The notes beneath the pieces were generated by a model. The model worked only from the letters and a program-made list of their open reading frames with translations, did not search any database and was not told the DNA's origin. A stretch of 35,723 nt of DNA from Dehalococcoidia bacterium (GTDB lineage: Bacteria > Chloroflexota > Dehalococcoidia > Lucifugimonadales > Lucifugimonadaceae). Below, one piece after another: positions 15,528-23,406 of the stretch. The position numbers and the translations under genes were made by a program. Numbering within the stretch: position 1 is the first letter of the stretch; each line of letters begins with the position of its first letter. The stretch is from assembly GCA_026421215.1 (NCBI GenBank), contig JAPKBN010000021.1:1-35723 (forward strand). The letters are read 5' to 3'.

Positions 15528-16184
15528 ATGCCCGCGTATTACCCCATTTTCGTAGATATCCGTGACCGCAAATGCCTTGTCTTTGGCGGCGACCACGAAG
15601 GCGAACGCAAGGTCCGATACCTCCTCGAATGCGGGGGCGAGGTGACGCTATTCAGCCCGGACAATGACACCCTGCCGGGACTCATTGAACTCGCTTCAGA
15701 GGGCAAAATTTCCTGGCAGCACCGCAAATACGAGACGGGAGACATCGCAGGAGCCTGGATTGTCATCGTTGCGGACACCTCTTCCAAAGAGATAAATAAA
15801 GCGATCGAGACAGAATCTCAAAAGCGAAACGTTCTCTGTAACGTCATGGACGTCACCCCTCTATGCAACTTCATCGCCCCGGCGATCATTCACCGTCAGG
15901 ACGTGACCGTCGCCGTCTCAACGGCCGGAACCAGCCCAGCTCTCGCGCGCCGGCTTCGCGAGCGTATGACAGACGCGGACTACTGCCAGTGCCTGCGTTG
16001 GGCTGACATGGGTCCGATGTTCGCAGATGTGCGGGTAGAAGTACGTGGCCGCGAACTTCCAATAAGTCCGGATGACTGGGCAGAATCCATCACAAACAAG
16101 ATGCTTGAGCAGTTCGAGTCCGGGGATAAAGATGGCGCAAGGGCTATGCTGGTCTCTGCACTCGAAGTGCGAGCTGCAAAGTAA
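15528..16184 (+). CDS. Precorrin-2 dehydrogenase / sirohydrochlorin ferrochelatase (Met8/CysG-N type)
   Basis: A 218-residue siroheme synthase N-terminal protein. It oxidises precorrin-2 to sirohydrochlorin with NAD and may also insert iron. It starts YYPIFVDIRDRKCLVFGGDHEGERKVRYLLECGGEVTL, a Rossmann NAD-binding site. Then come WIVIVADTSSKEINKAIETE, CNVMDVTPLCNFIAPAIIHR and VAVSTAGTSPALARRLRERM, all family blocks. The ATG at 15528 is chosen because AGAGGAGA lies six bases upstream and the protein then begins exactly at the family N terminus; an ATG at 15444 would add 28 unrelated residues. It lies between ahbAB and hemC and provides the substrate for AhbAB. Confidence 0.9.
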   Translation: MPAYYPIFVDIRDRKCLVFGGDHEGERKVRYLLECGGEVTLFSPDNDTLPGLIELASEGKISWQHRKYETGDIAGAWIVIVADTSSKEINKAIETESQKRNVLCNVMDVTPLCNFIAPAIIHRQDVTVAVSTAGTSPALARRLRERMTDADYCQCLRWADMGPMFADVRVEVRGRELPISPDDWAESITNKMLEQFESGDKDGARAMLVSALEVRAAK

Positions 16185-16250
16185 ACGTTGGGGCTGAGTA
16201 CAGAATCCTGACGATCTCACTCTCCCAGAAACCCACGGCGGACACATCAA

Positions 16251-17183
16251 ATGACCGGTACCAAACCGCCCCTTGTCCGGGTCGGGACACGCGCAAGCGA
16301 ACTTGCGGTCATACAGACCGGACTCGTTGTGTCGATGCTCCGCGAGGCACATCCAAATATCGAGTTCGAGATCATACGAATCAGCACCGCGGGCGATCGC
16401 GACAAACGCTCCGCTCTAGAGACCATTGGCGTTTCCATCTTCGTGAAGGAACTGGAGGCGGCGCTTGAAGACGGCCGGGCTGACATCGCAATCCACAGCC
16501 TGAAAGATATGCCGTCCGAGTTGCCGGAAAGATTCACGCTCGCGGCCTTGCCGGAACGTGGCGACCCGCGAGATGTACTTGTCAGCCGTTTCGAAGGCGG
16601 CGTCGCGAACCTGCCGTCCGGCGCACGAATCGGAACCAGCAGCCCGCGACGCGTCGCACAACTCCGCGCAGCAAGGGGTGATCTGGAGATCATCCGAATT
16701 CGTGGCAACGTCGATACCCGCATGACCAAGGCACTCGGCGGCGACGAGACCGGCTACGACGGCGCCATCCTCGCCGCCGCCGGGCTCGATAGGATGGGCC
16801 GGATGGGCGAGGTTTCAGAAGCGCTGGATCTGGATAATTTCATCCCAGCTTCCGGACAGGGAACGCTCGCTGTAGAGACCATGGCGTCGAATACGATCCT
16901 GACCGAACTCATATCAGCCATTGATCACCCCACCACCCGAGCGGTATCAACCGCCGAGAGGGCCTACCTGGCCCGGCTCGGAGCCGGTTGTGCCACAGCC
17001 GCCTCAGCTTTCGCCACGCTGGACGGCGACAGCATGACCATCCGCGGATTTGCGGCATCCCTTGATGGAGATCGATCGATGACTAGGACGGGTTCGGGTG
17101 ATATCAGCGATGCGTCCGAACTAGGAAACGCACTGGCCGAAGACATGATCAAAAATGGTGCCCTGGAGTTGATCCATGCCTGA
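16251..17183 (+). CDS. hemC: Hydroxymethylbilane synthase (porphobilinogen deaminase)
   Basis: A 310-residue enzyme that links four porphobilinogens into hydroxymethylbilane. Visible blocks are VGTRASELAVIQT, the catalytic Asp in IHSLKDMPSELP (D86), IGTSSPRRVAQLRA, IRGNVDTRMTK and FIPASGQGTLAVE. The dipyrromethane cofactor attaches to Cys247 in LGAGCATAASAFA. The surrounding residues differ from the more usual GGCxxP, but the Cys itself is kept, so activity is expected. The end overlaps the next gene by 8 bases, which implies translational coupling. Confidence 0.95.
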   Translation: MTGTKPPLVRVGTRASELAVIQTGLVVSMLREAHPNIEFEIIRISTAGDRDKRSALETIGVSIFVKELEAALEDGRADIAIHSLKDMPSELPERFTLAALPERGDPRDVLVSRFEGGVANLPSGARIGTSSPRRVAQLRAARGDLEIIRIRGNVDTRMTKALGGDETGYDGAILAAAGLDRMGRMGEVSEALDLDNFIPASGQGTLAVETMASNTILTELISAIDHPTTRAVSTAERAYLARLGAGCATAASAFATLDGDSMTIRGFAASLDGDRSMTRTGSGDISDASELGNALAEDMIKNGALELIHA

Positions 17184-18729
17184 GGGTTCCGACAGCGAGA
17201 CCACTCCCGGACTCGTCTCGCTTGTCGGCGCAGGGCCCGGTGACCCTGAGCTTATCACCGTAAAGGCCATGAACCGTCTCAGGACGGCAGACGCTGTCGT
17301 CTACGACAGGCTGTCATACGCAGGACTGCTCGCCCAGGCGCGCCCAGACGCCGAGATGTTCGACGCGGGTAAAGGCCCCGGCGATGTACGGATGACGCAG
17401 GACGAGATCAACGTATTGCTGGTCAAACTGTCATCGGAAGGAAAGACCGTATGCCGGCTAAAAGGCGGCGACCCCTTCGTCTTTGGACGGGGCGGCGAAG
17501 AAGCCCTGGCGCTGTCCAAACAGGGGTTGCCGTTCGAGGTCGTACCCGGCGTGACATCTTCCATAGCGGCGGCGGCCTACGCGGGCATCCCCATCACACA
17601 CCGGGGCGTCTCGACCTCGTTCACCGTCGTCACCGGCAGCGAAGACCCAGCCAAGCCAGACTCACAACTCAACTGGGACGCGCTTGCCGCCCTTCCCGGC
17701 ACGCTCGTGTTCCTCATGGGTTGGAAGGCGCTCCCCGGCATCACCCGTGAGTTGATCTCACGGGGTACATCGCCGGACCGACCAGCCGCTCTTGTGCAAT
17801 GGGGAACGACTCCAAAACAACAAACGGTTACCGGCAGGCTGGAAAACATCGCTGAGGTCGGCAAGACCGCCGGACTTGGATCACCAGTGGCCGTAATAGT
17901 CGGCGACGTCGTCGGACTACGTGATGGCATCGCATGGTTCGACAACAAACCTCTCTTCGGGAAACGCGTGCTCATCACACGCACTCGCTCCCAGACGTCA
18001 AGACTCCGCACCGAGCTGGAAAGTGCCGGGGCTGACTGCGTGGAGTTCCCCGCCATCAACATCGTCCCGGTAGTCGATCCCACCTCGTTAGACAGAGCCT
18101 TGAAAAATCTGGGCGACTACGACTGGGTGACCATCTCAAGCAGCAATGGAGCGCGCGGACTGCGTGCCCGTATGGACGTGCTGGAAATGGACGGTCGTAC
18201 CTTCGCAAACGTTAAAGTCGCTGCGGTAGGGCCAGCTACGGGCGTGACTGTAAGGGAAGAGCTCGGGGTGACTCCCGACCTTGTGCCTGAGGAATACGTT
18301 TCAGACGCCGTCCTGCGTGACATGAAATCTCTAGGAATGAACGGTAAACGCGTGCTCGTGATCGGCTCAGACATCGGACGAGACGTACTGCCGGACGGCC
18401 TGCGGGCTCTAGGCGCAAACGTGGATCGCGTCGTGGGGTATGAGACTCATAGACCGGATAATTCCGGCAATCAACTAACGGCTATATTTGAATACCCCGG
18501 CATCGATATCACGACATTCACCAGTTCCTCCGGTGTAGACAATCTTTTTGACCTGGCGGGTGGGCCCGATCTCATCAATAGGACCGTGACCGCGGCAATG
18601 GGGCCCATCACAGCAGAGCGCGCACGGGAGCGAGGGCTTAGAGTGGACATCGTCGCCTCGGAGCGGACCATGAAATCTCTGGCCACTGCCATTGTTGAGC
18701 ATTTCAAAAACGGAGAACCCGATGCCTGA
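17176..18729 (+). CDS. cobA-hemD: Fused uroporphyrinogen-III C-methyltransferase / uroporphyrinogen-III synthase
   Basis: A 517-residue two-domain enzyme. Residues about 12-255 are the SAM-dependent methyltransferase CobA/CysG-C, with VSLVGAGPGDPELITVKA, AVVYDRLSY, CRLKGGDPFVFGRGGEE, VVPGVTSSIAAAAYAGIPITHRG and TLVFLMG. Residues about 265-515 are HemD, with RVLITRTRSQTSRLRTELESAGA, DWVTISSSNGARGL and a late TFTSSSGVDNLF. HemD closes hydroxymethylbilane to uroporphyrinogen III, and CobA methylates it to precorrin-2. The fusion thus covers two consecutive steps between hemC and the precorrin-2 dehydrogenase. It overlaps hemC by 8 bases and hemB by 8 bases. Confidence 0.94.
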   Translation: MPEGSDSETTPGLVSLVGAGPGDPELITVKAMNRLRTADAVVYDRLSYAGLLAQARPDAEMFDAGKGPGDVRMTQDEINVLLVKLSSEGKTVCRLKGGDPFVFGRGGEEALALSKQGLPFEVVPGVTSSIAAAAYAGIPITHRGVSTSFTVVTGSEDPAKPDSQLNWDALAALPGTLVFLMGWKALPGITRELISRGTSPDRPAALVQWGTTPKQQTVTGRLENIAEVGKTAGLGSPVAVIVGDVVGLRDGIAWFDNKPLFGKRVLITRTRSQTSRLRTELESAGADCVEFPAINIVPVVDPTSLDRALKNLGDYDWVTISSSNGARGLRARMDVLEMDGRTFANVKVAAVGPATGVTVREELGVTPDLVPEEYVSDAVLRDMKSLGMNGKRVLVIGSDIGRDVLPDGLRALGANVDRVVGYETHRPDNSGNQLTAIFEYPGIDITTFTSSSGVDNLFDLAGGPDLINRTVTAAMGPITAERARERGLRVDIVASERTMKSLATAIVEHFKNGEPDA

Positions 18730-19708
18730 TAACGGGCTACCCCCCTTCACCCGATACCGCCGGCTGCGGACATCGACCGGCCTTCGACGACTGGTCGGCG
18801 AGACGAAGGTTAGCGTAGACGATTTCATCTACCCTCTTTTCATAACCGCGGGCGAGAACATAAAAGCCGAAATTCCGCCGATGCCCGGCTGCTACCACCT
18901 GTCGGTGGACCGTCTCTCCGAAGAACTGGATGAGATTGAAGCGCTCGGAATCCCGGGCGTGCTTCTATTCGGACTTCCGGCTCAGAAGGACGCCGTTGGC
19001 ACCGACGCTTACGCCGAAAACGGAATCATCCAGCAGGCCATTCGGGAAGCTAAGCGGACCCACCCTGAACTGCTCGTGATAACGGACGTGTGCCTGTGTG
19101 AATACACGGACCACGGCCACTGCGGCATTGTGTTGGAAGACGGCACGGTCGATAACGACGCCACACTTGAGCTGTTGGCAGAGGAAGCGGTGTCACACGC
19201 ACACGCAGGTGCAGACCTTGTGGCCCCGTCCTCGATGATGGACGGCCAGGTTGCAGCGCTCCGTAGTGGCCTCGACAACGCCGGTTTCCTGAACATGCCC
19301 ATCATGGCGTACGCCGCAAAGTACTCCTCCGCCCTGTTCGGTCCATTCCGTGTTGCGGCCGACTCCGCCCCGGAGTTTGGCGATCGACGGAGCTACCAGA
19401 TGGACCCTGGTAACGCTCGTGAGGCGATGCTGGAAGTCCAGTCTGACATCGACCAGGGCGCAGACATCGTCATGGTGAAACCTGCTCTCGCGTACCTGGA
19501 CGTGATCCGGGAGACGCGGCGCATCACTGACCTCCCAGTAGCCGCATACAACGTGAGCGGCGAGTACGCGATGGTGAAGGCCGCCGCCGGAAACGAGTGG
19601 CTGGACGGTCAACGCGTGGCCATGGAGATCCTCGGTTCAATCAAACGGGCTGGAGCGGACATCATCATCACCTACCACGCCAAAGAGGCGGCTCGCTGGT
19701 TGGCGTAG
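18722..19708 (+). CDS. hemB: Delta-aminolevulinic acid dehydratase (porphobilinogen synthase)
   Basis: A 328-residue enzyme that condenses two aminolevulinates to porphobilinogen. The catalytic zinc ligands are in TDVCLCEYTDHGHCG (C124, C126, C134), so it is the zinc-dependent type. The two Schiff-base lysines lie in MAYAAKYSSALFGPFR and IVMVKPALAYLD. The ATG at 18722 is preferred over 18692 because CGGAGAA precedes it and the protein then begins at the family N terminus; this gives an 8-base overlap with hemD. It is the last gene of the heme operon, and no intrinsic terminator with a T tract is visible after it. Confidence 0.96.
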   Translation: MPDNGLPPFTRYRRLRTSTGLRRLVGETKVSVDDFIYPLFITAGENIKAEIPPMPGCYHLSVDRLSEELDEIEALGIPGVLLFGLPAQKDAVGTDAYAENGIIQQAIREAKRTHPELLVITDVCLCEYTDHGHCGIVLEDGTVDNDATLELLAEEAVSHAHAGADLVAPSSMMDGQVAALRSGLDNAGFLNMPIMAYAAKYSSALFGPFRVAADSAPEFGDRRSYQMDPGNAREAMLEVQSDIDQGADIVMVKPALAYLDVIRETRRITDLPVAAYNVSGEYAMVKAAAGNEWLDGQRVAMEILGSIKRAGADIIITYHAKEAARWLA

Positions 19709-20082
19709 ACCGTACTGACCAAAGGCTGAATTACGCAGTCGCTGTCCATCACCTGAGCAAACCTGACCAGCGATCCACTGGTCACCGTCATAGCCAACGG
19801 CCGTAATGATGGTGCATCCTCCCAACCACTTCAACCATTACGCGACCCGCCCCGTGACCGCTTCCAGTCGATAAAACGGTTCGTTCCCTTATCGGTGATT
19901 GTCTGCTAATTAACATTTTTTACTCGGTTATAACTACTTCCCCAACGGTAAGCGAAGTGGCATCGGGAGCCGATAATTCCCTCCTCGCAATCGAGATAAG
20001 GTCCAAAATGAAGGGAGCTTCCGAAGAAGGATCACGGCAGGTACCACTCTTTACTGTGGTAAACCTATGTGAGTCGCCGACC
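19709..20082. other. Intergenic region between convergent hemB and the hydrolase
   Basis: No gene is supported. It contains a perfect 7-bp hairpin TGACCAG/CTGGTCA at 19764-19784 and a 6-bp hairpin TACCAC/GTGGTA at 20042-20061, either of which could end transcripts. Between them is an AT-rich stretch (about 19905-19930) with no recognisable promoter for either neighbour, as both genes point inwards. Confidence 0.45.
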
Positions 20083-22062
20083 CTAATCGTCCGCCAGTAT
20101 CGGCTCCGCGCTGATCCCAACGGCCTCGTCATACCGCTCGACCGCGTTTGAGACCATCAGATCGATATCTTCCTCAAGCGCATATCTATTTATCACCAGC
20201 TGATCGGCGACAGCGCGAACCCGGGCCAAGTAATCGTCCCTGCCCTCGTAGCGTTCCTCGATAGACGGACGCGGATCACCGTTAAGTTCTCTTTGAGAAC
20301 GCGTCACCGAAAAGAAAGCTGTGGTGCCGGTCATGGGCACCATCTGTTCCGGCGAACCGGTCTCCGCTGCTCTCGGATTCCAGCCCGTGTGCGTGCCGAC
20401 CGGGACCTCGATATCTGGCAGCCTGATACCGCCGATCTCGTTTCCGTCCGCGTCCACGGCTGAGACGTGTGATGGATAGTAATCGCCCTCTTTTGCCGGA
20501 TATTCTCCAATTCCTTCGGCACTCCGAGCACCAAGGTCTACTGTTCGCAGATAGAACAGCCGGTCAACATCCGGGACCACGACATCCGGGATGTCCCTGA
20601 ATATTTCAAGCACGGATGACTTTTGAGCTGCGGTGCCATCACCAAGACGTGGATGCACACTTGGCGGAGGCTCAATCCCCTCTGTTACCCAGCAGTCCAG
20701 GTTCACCAATGATGCCCTGAGTAGTGGCGAGTAGTCGGTCACATTCAATTCGTGGCGCACGCCTGAACCGTCGGGGGCGAATCGGGATTGTCCGATGTAG
20801 CCCGGACCGTGCTGTGTGCTCGCAAACAGGTAGCTGCGACTTTCCGGAGCTTCCTGGATGTCCGAGTTGGCGGAGGTATCGACATGCCCAAGCACACCGT
20901 CACCCCGCCAGTACTCGGCCGAGCTATTTGTGTAAATGATCTTCGGCACGGCATTTGCAGCACGAAGCGCGTCCAGCAACCCACCCGACTCCTCAGTCAA
21001 TGTGTCGCTTGTCGGCTCATCAGTGAATGGGAAGACGTGGCCCCAAATCGGAGTCGATTGGTTAGACGGCTGTGCGAACCGATGGTTGAAAGCCCCACGA
21101 CGAGCGCCGGCCACGTGCGGCAGGATCCCTTCATAGGCGAGTTCACCCTGTTCGGTAACATTCAGGCCAAGGTGCATGAAGTGGCGTAAAAATCGGCCTG
21201 TCTGTGAGACGCCCCATGCGTACATGGCGTTGAACCCGCCGGGGGTGGGATTAATATCCGACGGTGCTCTGAGGAACGGCGCTACGTCCCGCAAGGCGAT
21301 CAGCCCTGCCCCAGCAATAGGAGCGCTGTCAGTCTCGTAAACGATGTAATAGATCTTGCCGGGCTCGAAACCGCCCTCCATGTAGATGTGCTCACGACTG
21401 GGTTCGACCCCGGATTCCGTCTCCCGTGCAAAGCTCCATAAGTCACTGGGTACCAAGGTGTCCTCATCGTCCTCGTAATCCCGCACAAGCAGTCTTGCGG
21501 TTGGATCATCGACGCCCACAACCGGCAGCGGTGTGTGAATGCCACGATCCGACAGCTGATACGTACTCCGTCGATCGTTAATCCTGATCTCTACGATGGT
21601 TTGTCCCGAGATCCCCTCGGCGAACGGCGGGTTGAGACCCATCATCGAATCTGACTGTGTAACGTCCCATTGCCAGCCGATCGATGCCACCGTGAAACCC
21701 CGCTTGAATAGAAAGCCGTCTCCCGGGTGTGCTATTCGAGACACCGGTGCAGAAGCAGGAGCGCGGTTAAACACCGGTACCATGCGACGGCGGCCCCTAT
21801 TAGGAAGCTCCACTAGCGCCCGCCCATTGCCCCGAGCCGGATCCACCGGAACAACAACGGAGAAATCAGCCGTGAACCGCACACGACCCTCGTCATCGCG
21901 AGGAGCCTTATCTAGGTCGACAATCCCACGGTTGGCGGCATGCTCCGGATCCGCCGCAAAGGTCATCAGCCCATCAATCTGCTCATACGCCCCGGTATCG
22001 CCAAACGACACACCATCGGCGTAGGGCTCTCGACCAGAAACCGTGAAATCAACAACAGCCAT
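20083..22062 (-). CDS. Alpha/beta hydrolase domain-containing protein (PF20091-like)
   Basis: A 659-residue protein resembling a family of large alpha/beta hydrolase-domain proteins. The N-terminal half is beta-rich, with FSVVVPVDPARGNGRALVELPNRGRR and FLFKRGFTVASIGWQWDV. The nucleophile elbow is YAWGVSQTGRFLRHFMHLGL, with Ser286 in GVSQTG. A later segment reads KIIYTNSSAEYWRGDG. No signal peptide is seen, so it is probably cytoplasmic. The substrate is unknown; family members are mostly uncharacterised esterase-like proteins. The start ATG at 22062 has GAGGTG upstream. It lies downstream of panE and the ThDP enzyme on the same strand, but a 300-base repeat-rich gap separates it from them. 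Confidence 0.75.
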   Translation of the reverse strand: MAVVDFTVSGREPYADGVSFGDTGAYEQIDGLMTFAADPEHAANRGIVDLDKAPRDDEGRVRFTADFSVVVPVDPARGNGRALVELPNRGRRRMVPVFNRAPASAPVSRIAHPGDGFLFKRGFTVASIGWQWDVTQSDSMMGLNPPFAEGISGQTIVEIRINDRRSTYQLSDRGIHTPLPVVGVDDPTARLLVRDYEDDEDTLVPSDLWSFARETESGVEPSREHIYMEGGFEPGKIYYIVYETDSAPIAGAGLIALRDVAPFLRAPSDINPTPGGFNAMYAWGVSQTGRFLRHFMHLGLNVTEQGELAYEGILPHVAGARRGAFNHRFAQPSNQSTPIWGHVFPFTDEPTSDTLTEESGGLLDALRAANAVPKIIYTNSSAEYWRGDGVLGHVDTSANSDIQEAPESRSYLFASTQHGPGYIGQSRFAPDGSGVRHELNVTDYSPLLRASLVNLDCWVTEGIEPPPSVHPRLGDGTAAQKSSVLEIFRDIPDVVVPDVDRLFYLRTVDLGARSAEGIGEYPAKEGDYYPSHVSAVDADGNEIGGIRLPDIEVPVGTHTGWNPRAAETGSPEQMVPMTGTTAFFSVTRSQRELNGDPRPSIEERYEGRDDYLARVRAVADQLVINRYALEEDIDLMVSNAVERYDEAVGISAEPILADD

Positions 22063-22182
22063 CGCTGCACCTCACTAGGGCCCGGGCGCGGGCGATAAGA
22101 AATCATGTACAAACGAACGCAATATACGCTAGGCACGATCGGTGCTGTTATTTGAGGTCCCATACCAAACCACTGACCCATC

Positions 22183-22205
22183 GTCATCCCGAGCGTAGCC
22201 GAGAG
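22183..22205. repeat. Intergenic repeat GTCATCCCGAGCG type
   Basis: GTCATCCCGAGCGTAGCCGAGAG resembles a widespread interspersed repeat with consensus near GTCATCCTGAGCGAAGCGAAGGATCT (recalled). It is related to the core at 1008-1027, which shares CCCGAG and the GCGAAGG-type continuation only loosely. Confidence 0.5.
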
Positions 22206-22319
22206 GCCTTCACCAGTACATCGATCCGCCGAAAACACTCTTCTGAGCAAATCATTGAATCTTCGTCTCCCCGCCCATCTCCCACCTAGGAAGACTTTGC
22301 ACGCTTTCACACCAAACCC

Positions 22320-22340
22320 ACCCTGAGGCTCTCAAAGGGA
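22320..22340 (+). repeat. ACCCTGAGGCTCTC repeat, copy 1
   Basis: ACCCTGAGGCTCTCAAAGGGA is an imperfect palindrome. The reverse complement of 23367-23387 matches it at 18 of 21 bases, counted by eye. The two copies flank panE in opposite orientation. The form also resembles the common bacterial repeat ACCCTGAGCCTGTCGAAGGG. Confidence 0.6.
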
Positions 22341-22363
22341 GGTCACGCGTCCAAGCGCGCTCC

Positions 22364-23284
22364 CTACTCCACCGGATCCTGCGCTTTCAGCACCGCGTAG
22401 ATGAAGTCGCACCCAGGCGTTTCTATTCCAAGCTCTCGGCCCATCCGTCCGACCGTGCCGTGGAGCGAATCGACTTCGAGCCGATTTCCCTGCAGTGTGT
22501 CCACCGCAAGCGACGATCGGGTGTCCGGGCCGAGTCGGTCCAAATACGCCATTACGTCCTCGCGCTCGCCGTCCAACTCCACACCGCTCGCCAGACCGAG
22601 CGCCTCGACCTCGTCGATAACCCTGTTAAGCATCGCCCACGTCTCGGGAGTCTTTTTCAGAGCCCCCAACGTCTTGTGCGTCACCGCAGTCATTCCTGCA
22701 AGGCCATTAATAAACATGAACTTGTTCCACAAATTGCGGTGCACATACTCCGAGAAGACGGAGTCGATTCCCTCAACCTCCAACGCCTTCTGCACGCTGC
22801 GACCACGCTCGCTATCGCCACCAGCGCCCTCGCCAAAAACGATCCGCCTTGGTCCGTCCAGCTGGTTCACCGCGCCTGGGCCTTCTATGTGAGACACGAT
22901 GTAGGTCAGTCCCCAAAGGACATTGTCCCGGTTTTCCCGTGGCAGATCACCTTGCAGTCTCTCGGTTGCATCGACCCCGTTCTGGACGCAGAGGATAAGC
23001 GTGTCCGGGCCAACCATCGGAAGCATGTCTTTGACAGCCTGCTTGGTGGCATATCGCTTTACGCAGAACAGGATAAGGTCGCACACACCGGCATCCGCCG
23101 GAGAACCCGCCTGCACCTTCACCACACGCTCGCCCGAACCAACGCTGGTGATCTTCAGTCCATCATGCTGAAGCGCCTCTAAGTTTGGCCCACGCGCAAC
23201 CAACCAGACATCGCGCCCGGCCTCGGCGAGCACGCCACCGTAGTAAGCGCCAACACCGCCGGCGGCCATGATTCCGATTTTCAA
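22364..23284 (-). CDS. panE: 2-dehydropantoate 2-reductase family protein
   Basis: A 306-residue ketopantoate reductase-family protein with an N-terminal NAD(P)-binding Rossmann fold, IGIMAAGGVGAYYGGVLAEAG, then LILFCVKRYATKQAV and ILCVQNGVDATERL. The catalytic Lys is probably in the C-terminal domain block RNLWNKFMFINGLAGMTAV. A late ETPGCDFIYAVLK closes the family pattern. The start is TTG at 23284, preceded by AGGACGAG, and no upstream in-frame start fits. The protein may make pantoate for CoA synthesis, but many paralogues in this family reduce other 2-oxo acids. Its neighbour is a ThDP-dependent lyase and not panB or panC, so the pantothenate role is not certain. Confidence 0.82.
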   Translation of the reverse strand: MKIGIMAAGGVGAYYGGVLAEAGRDVWLVARGPNLEALQHDGLKITSVGSGERVVKVQAGSPADAGVCDLILFCVKRYATKQAVKDMLPMVGPDTLILCVQNGVDATERLQGDLPRENRDNVLWGLTYIVSHIEGPGAVNQLDGPRRIVFGEGAGGDSERGRSVQKALEVEGIDSVFSEYVHRNLWNKFMFINGLAGMTAVTHKTLGALKKTPETWAMLNRVIDEVEALGLASGVELDGEREDVMAYLDRLGPDTRSSLAVDTLQGNRLEVDSLHGTVGRMGRELGIETPGCDFIYAVLKAQDPVE

Positions 23285-23366
23285 GGACTCGTCCTGACTA
23301 TTTTCTATCGATCATTAGTCGCGATTTGAGTTCCACTAATCACAATACGCAGTGGCTGCGATTACG

Positions 23367-23387
23367 ACCCTGCGAGAGCCTCAGGGT
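23367..23387 (-). repeat. ACCCTGAGGCTCTC repeat, copy 2 (inverted)
   Basis: On the plus strand ACCCTG (23367-23372) pairs with CAGGGT (23382-23387). The minus-strand reading, ACCCTGAGGCTCTCGCAGGGT, matches copy 1 at 22320-22340. It lies between the ThDP enzyme gene and panE. Confidence 0.6.
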
Positions 23388-23406
23388 ACGGTTTAACTTA
23401 TTTGGA

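Larger units (their letters stand above)
22063..22363. other. Repeat-bearing gap between panE and the hydrolase
   Basis: No gene. Two repeat-like elements are present, at 22183-22205 and 22320-22340, with a short GC-rich palindrome near 22079-22092. The minus-strand promoter of the hydrolase should lie here but no clear -35/-10 pair is visible. Confidence 0.5.

Noticed and set aside
19957-20151. A small plus-strand gene of 64 codons
   Set aside because: No ribosome site, no family resemblance, and its 3' end runs into the hydrolase gene on the other strand.
20745-21189. Additional frames inside the hydrolase gene
   Set aside because: They are antisense or out-of-frame shadows of a well-supported 659-codon gene.
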